From Tidjanibacter sp. (lineage in GTDB: Bacteria; Bacteroidota; Bacteroidia; Bacteroidales; Rikenellaceae), in contig JAFNVE010000032.1 in the NCBI GenBank assembly GCA_017379955.1, positions 1 to 20,929 of the forward strand: a stretch of 20,929 nucleotides of DNA, written 5' to 3'. The notes under the pieces were generated by a model. That model saw only the letters and a program-made list of their open reading frames with translations, was not told the origin of the DNA and did not search any database. A program made the position numbers and the translations under genes. Shown piece after piece: positions 1 to 8,720 of the stretch (position 1 is the stretch's first letter; every line of letters begins with the position of its first letter).

Positions 1-664
1 ATGCCTGCATAGCCGCTACCATATCTGTCGCCTTCTCGCCAACGCCATTTACAAGCTGATCGTAGGCCATCTTAACACGCTCCCAGCGCTTATCACGGTC
101 CATGGCATAGTAGCGACCGATGATAGAGGCAATCTTACCAGTCGACTGAGCCATGTGCTTCTCCAAGGCCTCGATAAAGCCCTTTCCGCTGCGGGGGTCT
201 GTATCACGACCATCCATAAAGCAGTGAACAAACGAGCGGTCAGCAACACCAAACTCCTTTGCCAGGTCGCAGAACTTGAAGAGGTGGTCGAGCGACGAGT
301 GAACACCACCATCCGAAACCAGACCCATAAAGTGAACCTTCTTACCATTTGCAGCAGCATACTCAAATGCAGCCTTAACCTCTGCATTATCCTTAATCGA
401 GCCGTCACGGCAAGCACGGTTAATCTTTACCAAGTCCTGATATACAACACGACCTGCACCAATATTGAGGTGACCTACCTCCGAGTTACCCATCTGACCC
501 TCGGGCAGACCAACATTTTCGCCATCGGTACGCAACTCAGCGTGAGGATATTTCTCAGTGAGTGCGTTAATATAATCGGGCTGAGCAGAGTAGATAACAT
601 CACCCTTGGTGTGGTTACCATTGCCCCAGCCATCAAGAATCATCAATAATACTTTCTGTGCCAT
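1..664 (-). CDS. gpmI: 2,3-bisphosphoglycerate-independent phosphoglycerate mutase, N-terminal part (runs off left edge)
   Basis: Interconverts 3- and 2-phosphoglycerate in glycolysis and gluconeogenesis in the cytoplasm, as a metal-dependent enzyme of the alkaline phosphatase superfamily. The visible 221 residues start [16 protein letters not shown], where Asp11 is a metal ligand. The family catalytic serine lies in [17 protein letters not shown] (Ser61). Further on, [11 protein letters not shown] and the segment [12 protein letters not shown] match substrate-binding parts of the iPGM fold. The reading frame is open to base 1, so roughly the last half of the usual ~505 residues lies outside the window. 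It begins 18 bases after the alaS stop on the same strand, so it is probably cotranscribed with alaS. The ATG at 664 is the only sensible start: it matches the family N-terminus. The family assignment is very secure. Confidence 0.96.
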   Translation of the reverse strand, partial: MAQKVLLMILDGWGNGNHTKGDVIYSAQPDYINALTEKYPHAELRTDGENVGLPEGQMGNSEVGHLNIGAGRVVYQDLVKINRACRDGSIKDNAEVKAAFEYAAANGKKVHFMGLVSDGGVHSSLDHLFKFCDLAKEFGVADRSFVHCFMDGRDTDPRSGKGFIEALEKHMAQSTGKIASIIGRYYAMDRDKRWERVKMAYDQLVNGVGEKATDMVAAMQA

Positions 665-682
665 TTTCTCTCTGTTATTTTA

Positions 683-3316
683 TTATTTACTCAATTTCTC
701 TTTAACCATACCGGCAGCCACTGCGAGTGCCTTATCCATACCGTCGGGGTTCTTACCGCCCGCAGTTGCGAAGAAGGGCTGACCACCGCCACCACCATTA
801 ATCTCCTTGGCAGCAGCACGCACAATCTCACCTGCATTTACGCCACGAGCAACAATCTCGTCACCCAGAGCAACACACAAGGTTGCCTTGTCGCCATCCT
901 TAACACCGATAATCAACACCACATTGGGCACCTCAGCCTTCAAGGGGAAGACCAAATCGCGCAAGAGTGCCGAGGGAGCCTTAACCTCCTTAACATAGAG
1001 GATTGCACCGTTGTCAGTGGGGATATCATTAATATTCTTCTTGATATTCTCCATCACCGATGCGAGCTGCTCTCGACGGAAACCGTCAATCTGATGACGC
1101 AACTCAGCATTTTCGTCAATCATCTTCTTCACAGCCTGTGCCACAGCAGGAGTGTGGAACGCAGCCTGTACCTCACGCATAGTATCCTCCACAGCGTATG
1201 CCATCTCCTCAGCCTTCTCACCGGTCACAGCCTCGATACGACGAACACCTGCCGAGATAGCCGACTCACTAACGATTTTGAAGATACCGATATTGCCTGT
1301 TGCCGAAGCGTGGGTACCACCACACAACTCAACCGACTCACCAAAGCGGATAACACGCACCTTGTCGCCATACTTCTCACCGAAGAGCATCATAGCACCG
1401 AGTTTGCTTGCCTCCTCAATAGGACACTCACGAGTCTCCTGCAAGGGGAAGTTTGCGCGGATATGCTTGTTTACGAGTTTCTCCACCTGACGCAACTCCT
1501 CATCAGTTACCTTCTGGAAGTGCGAGAAGTCGAAGCGGAGAGTCTTATCGGTAACGAGCGAACCCTTCTGCTCAACGTGAGTGCCGAGCACCGAGCGCAG
1601 TGCCTCGTGGAGGAGGTGGGTTGCAGTGTGGTTGTTAGCCGAGCAGATGCGCTTTGCCTCGTTAACCACAGCACGGAACTCTACCGATGCATCCTCAGGA
1701 AGAGTGGTAGCGATGTGGATAGGCAGACCGTTCTCCTTCTGAGTATCGATAATATCAATCTTCACGCCATCAGCCTCCAAGTAGCCCGAGTCACCTGCCT
1801 GACCACCCGAATTGCCGTAGAAGGGAGTGGTGTCGAGTACGATATGGTAGAGGCTCTTGCCCTTGGTAGTTACCTTACGATATTTAGCGATATGTACATT
1901 TGCAGTGAGAGTGTCGTAACCGACAAACTCACTCGACTGCTGCTCGCGGAGCACTACCCAGTCGTCAGTATCGACAGCAGCCGCATTGCGCGAACGCTCC
2001 TTCTGAGCCTGCAACTCCTTATCGAAAGCAGCCAAATCCACACCCAGACCATTTTCGCGAGCAATAAGCTCGGTAAGGTCGATGGGGAAACCGTAGGTAT
2101 CATAGAGTTGGAAAGCATCCTTACCGCTAATCTCGCTCTGACCGTCCTTCTTCGAGCGTGCAATCACATTGTCGAGCAGGTTGATACCTGTTGCCAGAGT
2201 GCGCAAAAAGGCGTTCTCCTCCTCACGGATAACACTCTTAACAAGCTCCTTCTGCGAAACAATCTCAGGAAAGTAGGGACCCATCTGCTCCGAAAGAGTA
2301 TCTACCAGGCAGCAGATAAAAGGCTCGTTAAAGCCGAGGTAGGTGTAACCATAGCGAACAGCACGGCGCAGGATTCGGCGGATAACATAGCCTGCCTTTA
2401 CGTTGCTGGGCAACTGACCATCAGCAATCGAGAAGGAGATAGCGCGGAGGTGGTCAGCGATAACGCGCATTGCCACATCTGCCTTCTGATCCTCGCCATA
2501 CTTCTTACCCGACATCTCAGCAATGCGAGCAATGATGGGCTGGAATACGTCGGTATCGTAGTTACTCTGCTTGCCCTGCAAGACCATACACAGACGCTCG
2601 AAACCCATACCGGTATCGACGTGATTGTGGGCCAGAGGCTCGAGCGAGCCGTTAGCCTTGCGGTTGAACTGCATAAATACAAGGTTCCAAATCTCGATTA
2701 CCAGGTGGTGACCCATATTCACCATCTCGCGGCCATCCTTCTCTGCACGCTCTGCATCACTACGGAGGTCGAAGTGAATCTCGCTACAAGGACCGCAGGG
2801 ACCGGTATCACCCATCTCCCAGAAGTTGTCGTGCTTGTTGCCGAGGATGATATGGCTCTCGGGGAGGTAACGCTTCCAGAGGTCGTATGCCTCCTGGTCC
2901 ATAGGAACATTATCCTCATCGCTACCCTCAAATACGGTTGCGTAGAGGCGGTCTTTATCCATACCGTAAACGCCGGTGAGGAGTTCCCACGCAAAGTCGA
3001 TAGCATCTTTCTTGAAATAGTCGCCAAACGACCAGTTACCGAGCATCTCGAACATTGTGTGGTGATAGGTGTCGTGTCCTACCTCCTCCAAGTCGTTGTG
3101 CTTACCCGACACGCGCAGACACTTCTGAGTATCGGCAGCGCGAGGGAACTTAACAGGTGCATTTCCAAGGAAAATATCCTTGAACTGGTTCATACCTGCA
3201 TTGGTAAACATAAGCGTTGGGTCGTTCTTGACAACCATAGGAGCCGAAGGTACAACAGTGTGGCCCTTCGATGCGAAAAACTCTAAGAATTTCTCTCTGA
3301 TTTCACTTGATTTCAT
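683..3316 (-). CDS. alaS: alanine--tRNA ligase (AlaRS)
   Basis: Charges tRNA-Ala with alanine in the cytoplasm and hydrolyses mischarged Ser- or Gly-tRNA-Ala. At 877 residues it has the full family length. The N-terminal class II catalytic core includes [11 protein letters not shown] near residue 37 and [18 protein letters not shown] near 166. The editing domain has [15 protein letters not shown] near 497. Its zinc site is HTATH (His563, His567) plus CGGTH (Cys665, His669), all intact. The C-Ala/DHHA1 tail carries [15 protein letters not shown] near 841. The ATG at 3316 gives the usual [15 protein letters not shown]-terminus. A perfect -7 element, TAAATTTG, lies 57 bases upstream. gpmI follows 18 bases downstream. 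The divergent neighbour is an M23 peptidase. Confidence 0.98.
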   Translation of the reverse strand: MKSSEIREKFLEFFASKGHTVVPSAPMVVKNDPTLMFTNAGMNQFKDIFLGNAPVKFPRAADTQKCLRVSGKHNDLEEVGHDTYHHTMFEMLGNWSFGDYFKKDAIDFAWELLTGVYGMDKDRLYATVFEGSDEDNVPMDQEAYDLWKRYLPESHIILGNKHDNFWEMGDTGPCGPCSEIHFDLRSDAERAEKDGREMVNMGHHLVIEIWNLVFMQFNRKANGSLEPLAHNHVDTGMGFERLCMVLQGKQSNYDTDVFQPIIARIAEMSGKKYGEDQKADVAMRVIADHLRAISFSIADGQLPSNVKAGYVIRRILRRAVRYGYTYLGFNEPFICCLVDTLSEQMGPYFPEIVSQKELVKSVIREEENAFLRTLATGINLLDNVIARSKKDGQSEISGKDAFQLYDTYGFPIDLTELIARENGLGVDLAAFDKELQAQKERSRNAAAVDTDDWVVLREQQSSEFVGYDTLTANVHIAKYRKVTTKGKSLYHIVLDTTPFYGNSGGQAGDSGYLEADGVKIDIIDTQKENGLPIHIATTLPEDASVEFRAVVNEAKRICSANNHTATHLLHEALRSVLGTHVEQKGSLVTDKTLRFDFSHFQKVTDEELRQVEKLVNKHIRANFPLQETRECPIEEASKLGAMMLFGEKYGDKVRVIRFGESVELCGGTHASATGNIGIFKIVSESAISAGVRRIEAVTGEKAEEMAYAVEDTMREVQAAFHTPAVAQAVKKMIDENAELRHQIDGFRREQLASVMENIKKNINDIPTDNGAILYVKEVKAPSALLRDLVFPLKAEVPNVVLIIGVKDGDKATLCVALGDEIVARGVNAGEIVRAAAKEINGGGGGQPFFATAGGKNPDGMDKALAVAAGMVKEKLSK

Positions 3317-3369
3317 TTCTCTTAAAACTCTATATTATTTTATCTATTTTCTTCGTTTGTCTAATGAAC

Positions 3370-3400
3370 TTGCAAATTTACACAATTTACTCTAATTTTG
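3370..3400 (+). promoter_or_regulatory. promoter candidate for the tandem M23 genes
   Basis: TAATTTTG (3393-3400) is an exact match to the Bacteroidetes -7 consensus TAnnTTTG. TTG at 3370-3372 is placed 20 bases upstream, as expected for the -33 element. The predicted transcript would begin near 3406 and the M23 gene starts at 3429. The element occupies the same 35 bases as the alaS promoter on the other strand. Confidence 0.55.
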
Positions 3401-3406
3401 TCCGAA
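3373..3406 (-). promoter_or_regulatory. alaS promoter candidate
   Basis: On the minus strand TAAATTTG (3373-3380) exactly matches the Bacteroidetes -7 consensus TAnnTTTG. TTCG (3403-3406) is a 3-of-4 match to the -33 TTTG at a 22-base spacing. The start codon is about 57 bases downstream of the -7 box. The element sits inside the spacer of the opposing M23 promoter. This is a consensus match only; no transcript data are available. Confidence 0.55.
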
Positions 3407-3428
3407 CAGAGCGAGAGTTTTTAATCAA

Positions 3429-4415
3429 ATGGCGAAAAAAATCTATAAATACGACCCCGAGAAGGCACTTTATGTCCTCCAACGCGAACCTGTGAGGGTG
3501 AGGGCCTATCGTCATACGCGCAGTGCGCTTTGGGGTTTTATCTTCGCCTCTACTCTTATCTTCTTCTATTCGAGCACCTATTACACTCCCAAGATGCAGC
3601 GCATTATGCGCGAAACAGACTATCTTATAGAGCAATACGCTCTGCTCGATGGTGCTATCGAGGCTACCCATGCCACACTTGACGAACTGCACCACCGCGA
3701 CAACAGAGTATATCGTTCGCTCTTTGCTGCCGACACCGTGGCAATCGAGGGTGTCTATACCGATTACTCCGACCAATACTATCGCTTCGGCGAGGAGTTC
3801 CCATACAGCGATATGGTTGCCTCATCGTGGCGAGAACTCGACCGCGCAGGTCGTATGCTCTATCGTCAGAGTGTTTCGCTTGACGAATTGCAAGTGATGT
3901 CGAAAGATAAGGAGAAGATGGCTGCAGCAATTCCCGCAATCTGGCCTATCCCCAAGAGTGCTTTGAAGAGTGGTATCGGTGCTTACGGTCGCCGCCTCCA
4001 CCCCATATATAAACGCTATATCGACCACAAGGGCATAGATATGTCAGCCAATACCGGCACACCTATCTATGCTACCGGCAATGGCACTATCGAGATGACA
4101 GATATCGGTCGTCGTCGCTCGGGATATGGTCAGCAGGTGCTTATCGACCACGGCTTTGGTTATCAGACCCGCTATGCCCACCTGAGCAAGATTCTTGTTG
4201 AGGAGGGTCAGCAGGTTGTGCGTGGCGAGGTGATTGGCGAGGTAGGCAACACAGGTGGCTCGACAGGCCCTCACCTCCACTACGAGGTACTCTATATGAA
4301 GCGCAATGTTGACCCCATCAACTACTTCCGCAGGGATATGGATGAGGCTGAGTTGGAGCGCATTATCGAGCAGGCAGTAACCACTACATTTGAGAGATTG
4401 GAGAACAACGAATAG
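3429..4415 (+). CDS. membrane-anchored M23 (LytM) family metalloendopeptidase, first of a tandem pair
   Basis: Predicted zinc endopeptidase that cuts peptidoglycan peptide cross-bridges. It is held by one N-terminal membrane helix (about residues 31-50), with the rest outside the cytoplasmic membrane. A helical, possibly coiled-coil stretch (about 55-165) links this to the C-terminal LytM domain (about 182-310). The zinc and catalytic set is complete: His200 and Asp204 in HKGID, His251 in YAHLS, and His282 and His284 in PHLHYE. It should therefore be an active enzyme and not a degenerate activator like EnvC. The N-terminus (KKIYKYDPEKA) resembles that of the next gene (KRYYKYPPKQS), and the two share the same architecture, which suggests an old duplication. 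The next gene starts 3 bases after its stop, so the two are one operon. The substrate bond and partner proteins are not known from sequence. Confidence 0.92.
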   Translation: MAKKIYKYDPEKALYVLQREPVRVRAYRHTRSALWGFIFASTLIFFYSSTYYTPKMQRIMRETDYLIEQYALLDGAIEATHATLDELHHRDNRVYRSLFAADTVAIEGVYTDYSDQYYRFGEEFPYSDMVASSWRELDRAGRMLYRQSVSLDELQVMSKDKEKMAAAIPAIWPIPKSALKSGIGAYGRRLHPIYKRYIDHKGIDMSANTGTPIYATGNGTIEMTDIGRRRSGYGQQVLIDHGFGYQTRYAHLSKILVEEGQQVVRGEVIGEVGNTGGSTGPHLHYEVLYMKRNVDPINYFRRDMDEAELERIIEQAVTTTFERLENNE

Positions 4416-4418
4416 AGT

Positions 4419-5372
4419 ATGAAACGCTACTATAAATACCCACCAAAACAGTCGCCTCGTCGCGAACGTCGCAGAGCAGTGCTCAGCGTGCTGACCACCA
4501 TTGCCTGGTGGGCTGTGGGTACCGTTGCGCTCTACTTTATCCTCTCGCTCATCTGGGACACTCCGCGCGAATATGCTGCCAAACAACACAATAAAGAGTT
4601 GAAGGAGCAGTATGAGCTACTAACCGCCCGACTGGATACACTCGATGTGGTGCTCGGCAATGTTGTGGAGAGAGACCAAAATGTGTTCAGGATGTTGTTC
4701 GAATCGGAGCCATACTCCAATGGCGAGGAGTTGCAGGAGGTGCAGTGGGATGCATACAATACGATGAACACCGCCACACCTAATGCGTTATATGCCACTA
4801 TGCGCCGCAACACAATCGAGTATGAGAACTCGCAAAAGCAGTATGAGAACAAACTCACAGCTCTCCAAGAGCGCATGAACGCTATGGGCGATAGTTTGAA
4901 TTATATTCCTGCTATTCAGCCCATTGTAAACAGAGAACTCACTCTGCTTACTGCCTCTTATGGTATGCGCATTCACCCCTTCTACAAGAGTCTTTCATCG
5001 CATCAAGGTGTAGACTACACCGTTCCCGAGGGTACTCGCGTGTTTGCTACGGCAGACGGCACGGTTAAGGAGGTGCAGCAGCGCAAAACCTCGTCGGGTA
5101 TGACGGTGGTGATTAACCACGGCAACGGCTACGAGACCTCTTATAATCACCTGAGCAAGATTAATGTTAGTCGTGGCCAAAGAGTACGCCGTGGCGATAT
5201 TATTGCTCTGACAGGCAATAGCGGTCTGTCGCTTGCTCCTCACCTCCACTACGAGGTGCGCTATAACGGCATGCGCGTCAATCCCGTTCACTACTTTTTT
5301 ATGGAGTTGGGCGTTGACGAATACCAACGCATCCTCGAAATCGCCCGCAGCGGTATGCAGTCGTTCGACTAA
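4419..5372 (+). CDS. membrane-anchored M23 (LytM) family metalloendopeptidase, second of a tandem pair
   Basis: Paralogue of the preceding gene: 317 residues with a basic cytoplasmic N-terminus (SPRRERRR near 12-19), a membrane helix at about 20-45, a helical linker at about 48-165 and a C-terminal LytM domain at about 175-290. The metal and catalytic residues are intact: His195 and Asp199 in HQGVD, His244 in YNHLS, and His275 and His277 in PHLHYE. It probably acts in the periplasm on peptidoglycan, in cell-wall growth or daughter-cell separation. The ATG lies 3 bases after the first gene's stop, giving tight translational coupling. A 10-bp-stem hairpin 28 bases after the stop probably ends the transcript. 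Two intact copies side by side could work as a pair, but that is inference. Confidence 0.92.
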   Translation: MKRYYKYPPKQSPRRERRRAVLSVLTTIAWWAVGTVALYFILSLIWDTPREYAAKQHNKELKEQYELLTARLDTLDVVLGNVVERDQNVFRMLFESEPYSNGEELQEVQWDAYNTMNTATPNALYATMRRNTIEYENSQKQYENKLTALQERMNAMGDSLNYIPAIQPIVNRELTLLTASYGMRIHPFYKSLSSHQGVDYTVPEGTRVFATADGTVKEVQQRKTSSGMTVVINHGNGYETSYNHLSKINVSRGQRVRRGDIIALTGNSGLSLAPHLHYEVRYNGMRVNPVHYFFMELGVDEYQRILEIARSGMQSFD

Positions 5373-5399
5373 GATTTTCACACAACAATATACAATAAC

Positions 5400-5427
5400 A
5401 AATGCCGAGCAATTTCACTCGGCATTT
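5400..5427. terminator. bidirectional hairpin between convergent genes
   Basis: AAATGCCGAG (5400-5409) pairs perfectly with CTCGGCATTT (5418-5427) around an 8-base loop. It lies between the plus-strand M23 pair and the minus-strand gene ending at 5442, so it can serve both. Neither side is followed by a strong run of T, so its efficiency is uncertain. Confidence 0.75.
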
Positions 5428-5441
5428 AGTGTAGTAAAAAC

Positions 5442-5738
5442 TTAGGGAATAAAGGTAATACCTATTTCGCAGCAAGCGTAACTCAGTCCTATCTCGCCCG
5501 ACTCCCAACGGCTCTGCTTATCCATTGGATAACGGTGAGAGCCATATCGACTCTCCACCGCTACACACCCTTCCTCGGGATAGACTCTAATATAGATAGA
5601 CTCAACGTACTCCCAATAGGAGTTGGGGAATAAACGCACAACATTGACACCCTTTTCCAAATCCTCCTGCGAAACAGTGTAGGTATCACCAGAATAGTGG
5701 CGGTCGGCACGGGTAGTGAGAGATACTTTTACAGTCAT
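5442..5738 (-). CDS. small protein of unknown function, downstream partner of the NPCBM-repeat gene
   Basis: A 98-residue protein that I do not recognise. No signal peptide or membrane helix is visible. It is rich in aromatic and charged residues (PNSYWEYVESIYIRVYPEEG near 38-57) and its pattern suggests a small beta-rich fold. It has a CC pair near the C-terminus (SYACCEIG). I chose the ATG at 5738; an in-frame TTG four codons upstream (5750) is possible but less likely. It starts 23 bases after the stop of the large secreted-protein gene on the same strand, so the two are probably cotranscribed. The convergent hairpin lies beyond its stop. A partner or immunity-like role for the large protein would be speculation. 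Confidence 0.7.
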   Translation of the reverse strand: MTVKVSLTTRADRHYSGDTYTVSQEDLEKGVNVVRLFPNSYWEYVESIYIRVYPEEGCVAVESRYGSHRYPMDKQSRWESGEIGLSYACCEIGITFIP

Positions 5739-5761
5739 AATACAAAACAACTAATCACAGA

Positions 5762-8581
5762 TTATTCAGCAAAATTGCGCACCTTTGATTTCTCGCCGGC
5801 AGGCACAATCTCATCTGGCAGCAGTGGTGCAAATATTGTCATTTCCGTAGACTCACGACCATCGATATCTACAGCTGTATCCATCAGATTGAGCAAAAAT
5901 GCTTGGTTATACATTATACATTGATACATATCATCCACCACTGCACCAATCATCTTCAAGAGATCATTACACTCTTTCAACACCTTGGTATACGATATAG
6001 CACCCAATCCCAACTCCAACAGACCTGCCGTGGCACCTATCTGCTGGATAGTGAGGGAGGTGACACTCTCCTTCATAGCCGCCACCGCTTTGACATAGTA
6101 TTCATACTCTCCCAGCGTGTAGGGGATTCGTAGGTCGTTATGTACGCCCGTGCTCGTGGTCATATTACTGATAAGTTTCACAGCCTTGCATATCTGCTTA
6201 GCCTCAGTTTCGAGGTAGTAGGTATGGATAGTGTACCAGGGAGCCTCATCCTTGATAGCCTTGGTAGCCTTTGTGTAGAGATTATCTATACCTTGCACGT
6301 AGTCGTCGATAGCCTTTACACCACACTTCCTGGGTTTCACCCACCCCTCGGGCAGGGTAAGTTCGGTCCAACGAGGCACAGTCACAACAGCAGTTGAGGG
6401 TCGTATATCCTCAGGAACGACAAGGTCGGTCTTTGCCTTCGACACCTTGATATCGTGGAATACGTAGGCTGCTGAAGTACCCTCCGTATTAGCAAGCCAG
6501 AACATCAACTGCTCGCAACCGTTGATTGGCACGGTGACTGTCTGTGGTTCCATACCCTCAAAGACTGCAAGTTCAGCCACAACAATATGATCTGCACCAA
6601 TAAGCAGTTTCTCCTTGCGCTCGCTGATATCGGGTTGATATGTGTCTGTTCCGAAGAACTGCATATCGCCCTCAGTGCGCAAACACTCAACCGTAAAGGT
6701 CACACTATTATACTCTCCGTAGGTGTTAAATGCGGCACACGAGTTCTCCACAGCCTCACCACCTGCCGCCAACATCATCAAGCCCGCAACACTCATCAGC
6801 GAAGTGCCGACAACAGCACCACCAATCTGTACACCGATAGGCACAAATGCAGCACCCACAGCCGCAGCACCTATCACACCGGCACCAACAGTCTCCGACC
6901 CAGAGAGCACACCGTGGTCGAGCGAGAAATGGGTACTGGTTTGCAGTACAAAACCCTTATAAATTCGGCTATTGTCATAGCGGGTGAAATAATCCTTTTT
7001 CGACTTACCATCGACAAATGCACCATCCTTTGAGGAACTGATATAGTGGAGGTAAGGTGCTCCGAGGTCGATAAGGTCAACCTCGTCGGGACACTCCGGT
7101 ACAGGATGCACAAAGAGGTCTTGCTCGACAGGCTCACCACGATAGACCACAAGGTCTGCCACGCCGTATGCTGCAACATCCATTGAGCCTTGTCCCTGAC
7201 TCTCAAATTTCAGTTTGCGACACTTATTGATAGGAAGCACAAAGATCTGATTAGGGAAGGTGGGATTTAGAGGCACCTCCAAAAGCAGTTCATCATCAGC
7301 ATATATACTCAGCTGGTCGTTATTCATAACCCAACTCTTGCTCACATAACCGACCGTGAAGCTGATAAAATCAAACTCATTGCCGAGGTCGAAGATAGCG
7401 TGTGAGTGTACATCGTCACTCAAAAAACCGGCTGTATTATATAGTATAAAACCCTCATTAAACTTCACGCCACCCATCGAGAAGGTGATATAGTCTGACG
7501 TTCCATCGTAGAGCTGATTCTGCACATTGCCTCTGAGTGAGTATGGCGGAATATTACTAATCAGTTTGGCAACATCGGGCAACTCTTTCAGACGAGGATC
7601 GGGAGCACCTTCTGTCTCAGTTGCCACCACAGCAGGTGCCTCACCCTTCGGATAAACCCACGCATCGACAATACCTGCACCTTGACTGCCGTGGGCTTGT
7701 TCGCTGGCAAAGGTAAGTTTCCGAACTCCCGCAATATCCAATGTCACCTGTCGAGTAATATGGTCTTGTTCTATCTCATATTCATAGAGAATCTCATCGT
7801 CGCCCAACACAGTTATCCACCCACGACCATTTGCCGCATCGTCAGTCACCAGCGGACCGACAGTAAATTGCAGTGTTTCGTATTCGCCATAGAGATTGAG
7901 GTGTGTCTCCTTTGCGCCATTACCAATAAGTTGCATTGAGAGATCCATAATAAGGCCATAGTCCCAACTCTTGTTACCAATCTTGATTTCGGTAAACTTA
8001 TTTTCGGGAGTAACCCACTTATGGCCATTATTGTTAAGTGCAGCATCGCCGTTCATATGATAGGGCTTGATATCCTTAAAGAGCAACTTCTTTGCAGGAT
8101 TAGGATTGGGTTTGTGCTGCAAATCGTGAGGTTTCTCACCCTTCTTCCACAAGGCGGCCTCACAAAATGCGATAGTCAGACCGTGCTGTACCTCATCAAA
8201 CACCAACTTGTTTACTCCACTAACATTTAATGAGATATGTCGAGGCAAGTCGGCTGGTTTTACCGGAGTATCAAAAATCTTCTTCCCATCAGCTGTGATA
8301 GTCAGAAGTGCAGGTACATTAAAGATTTGATAATCAACAGGGCCTAAGATGAATGTGAGTGTCTCATATTTGCCACCCAACTCAAAGGTCGCATCACCCT
8401 CTTGCCAGATGGTAAAGGCATTATTCCAACTCTCACCACCGTGAATACTAACAGTTCCTTCTGCAGTGTAGTAGTGTTGCTCTGTCGGTTTTAACGACTT
8501 TACTATATATGTCGGAGTCTGAGAATAGGCACCAAAGCAAACCCCAATAAGGCCAACAATCAATACCAGGAAACGTTTCAT
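5762..8581 (-). CDS. secreted protein with four NPCBM-like domains, a glycine-zipper insert and a helical C-terminus
   Basis: 939 residues. A signal peptide (MKRFLVLIVGLIGVCFGAYSQ, probable cut near residue 20) sends it out of the cytoplasm. There is no lipobox. Four related units resemble the NPCBM/NEW2 carbohydrate-binding fold: about 36-147, 170-312, 344-483 and 508-717. The shared marks are a (G/N)-(K/E)-(Y/F)-(E/D/N)-x-(L/I/V)-x-F core (KYETLTF, EYETLQF, EFDFISF, EYNSVTF), a later strand holding 'ADGKKIF/GDDEILY/ADDELLL', and a closing '(G/C)-(V/C/E)-(N/R/Q)-K-L-x-F' strand (GVNKLVF, GVRKLTF, CRKLKF, CEQLMF). Unit 4 is interrupted by a hydrophobic Gly/Ala stretch at about 565-608. Residues 752-905 look mainly alpha-helical. 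No catalytic domain is recognised. It may be a cell-surface glycan-binding or adhesion protein; the true ligand is unknown. A small unknown gene follows 23 bases downstream. Confidence 0.8.
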   Translation of the reverse strand: MKRFLVLIVGLIGVCFGAYSQTPTYIVKSLKPTEQHYYTAEGTVSIHGGESWNNAFTIWQEGDATFELGGKYETLTFILGPVDYQIFNVPALLTITADGKKIFDTPVKPADLPRHISLNVSGVNKLVFDEVQHGLTIAFCEAALWKKGEKPHDLQHKPNPNPAKKLLFKDIKPYHMNGDAALNNNGHKWVTPENKFTEIKIGNKSWDYGLIMDLSMQLIGNGAKETHLNLYGEYETLQFTVGPLVTDDAANGRGWITVLGDDEILYEYEIEQDHITRQVTLDIAGVRKLTFASEQAHGSQGAGIVDAWVYPKGEAPAVVATETEGAPDPRLKELPDVAKLISNIPPYSLRGNVQNQLYDGTSDYITFSMGGVKFNEGFILYNTAGFLSDDVHSHAIFDLGNEFDFISFTVGYVSKSWVMNNDQLSIYADDELLLEVPLNPTFPNQIFVLPINKCRKLKFESQGQGSMDVAAYGVADLVVYRGEPVEQDLFVHPVPECPDEVDLIDLGAPYLHYISSSKDGAFVDGKSKKDYFTRYDNSRIYKGFVLQTSTHFSLDHGVLSGSETVGAGVIGAAAVGAAFVPIGVQIGGAVVGTSLMSVAGLMMLAAGGEAVENSCAAFNTYGEYNSVTFTVECLRTEGDMQFFGTDTYQPDISERKEKLLIGADHIVVAELAVFEGMEPQTVTVPINGCEQLMFWLANTEGTSAAYVFHDIKVSKAKTDLVVPEDIRPSTAVVTVPRWTELTLPEGWVKPRKCGVKAIDDYVQGIDNLYTKATKAIKDEAPWYTIHTYYLETEAKQICKAVKLISNMTTSTGVHNDLRIPYTLGEYEYYVKAVAAMKESVTSLTIQQIGATAGLLELGLGAISYTKVLKECNDLLKMIGAVVDDMYQCIMYNQAFLLNLMDTAVDIDGRESTEMTIFAPLLPDEIVPAGEKSKVRNFAE

Positions 8582-8582
8582 A

Positions 8583-8596
8583 CTAATATATATTAG
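8583..8596. promoter_or_regulatory. perfect 14-bp palindrome just before the NPCBM-repeat gene
   Basis: CTAATATATATTAG is self-complementary and begins two bases upstream of the start codon at 8581. It shares the CTAAT/ATTAG half-sites with a second palindrome 6 bases further upstream. In the transcript it could fold over the ribosome-binding region; as DNA it could be an operator. AT-rich palindromes also arise by chance, so the role is inferred. Confidence 0.4.
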
Positions 8597-8602
8597 AGTC
8601 TA

Positions 8603-8619
8603 TTGCTAATGATTAGCAA
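8603..8619. promoter_or_regulatory. 17-bp palindrome in the leader of the NPCBM-repeat gene
   Basis: TTGCTAAT and ATTAGCAA are perfect inverted 8-base arms around a single G. The site lies between the predicted transcription start (near 8647) and the start codon. It repeats the CTAAT/ATTAG half-sites of the palindrome at 8583-8596. A one-base loop is poor for an RNA hairpin, which favours a protein-binding site on DNA. Confidence 0.45.
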
Positions 8620-8652
8620 AAATAAGTTAGGGTTGAAATATATTAATCTACG

Positions 8653-8683
8653 CAAATATAACTAAATCAACGATATATTACAA
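8653..8683 (-). promoter_or_regulatory. promoter candidate for the NPCBM-repeat gene
   Basis: TATATTTG on the minus strand (8653-8660) matches TAnnTTTG exactly. TTG at 8681-8683 sits 20 bases upstream in the -33 position. This predicts a leader of roughly 66 bases that contains both palindromes. Confidence 0.6.
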
Positions 8684-8720
8684 CAGTTCAAACAAATAAT
8701 TAATAAGCGGATTACAACAA

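Noticed and set aside
155..649. Open frame of 164 codons on the plus strand, opposite gpmI
   Set aside because: gpmI is open on the minus strand to the window edge with intact family motifs. The plus-strand frame is only its shadow.
1094..3286. Open frame of 730 codons on the plus strand, opposite alaS
   Set aside because: It is antisense to a perfectly conserved alanyl-tRNA synthetase. Its product has no recognisable domain and its openness follows from alaS avoiding TTA, CTA and TCA codons.
5442..5508. Alternative small frame overlapping the 3' part of the M23 pair on the minus strand (5299-5508)
   Set aside because: It runs antisense into the conserved LytM gene and through the terminator hairpin, and overlaps the better-supported 98-residue gene.
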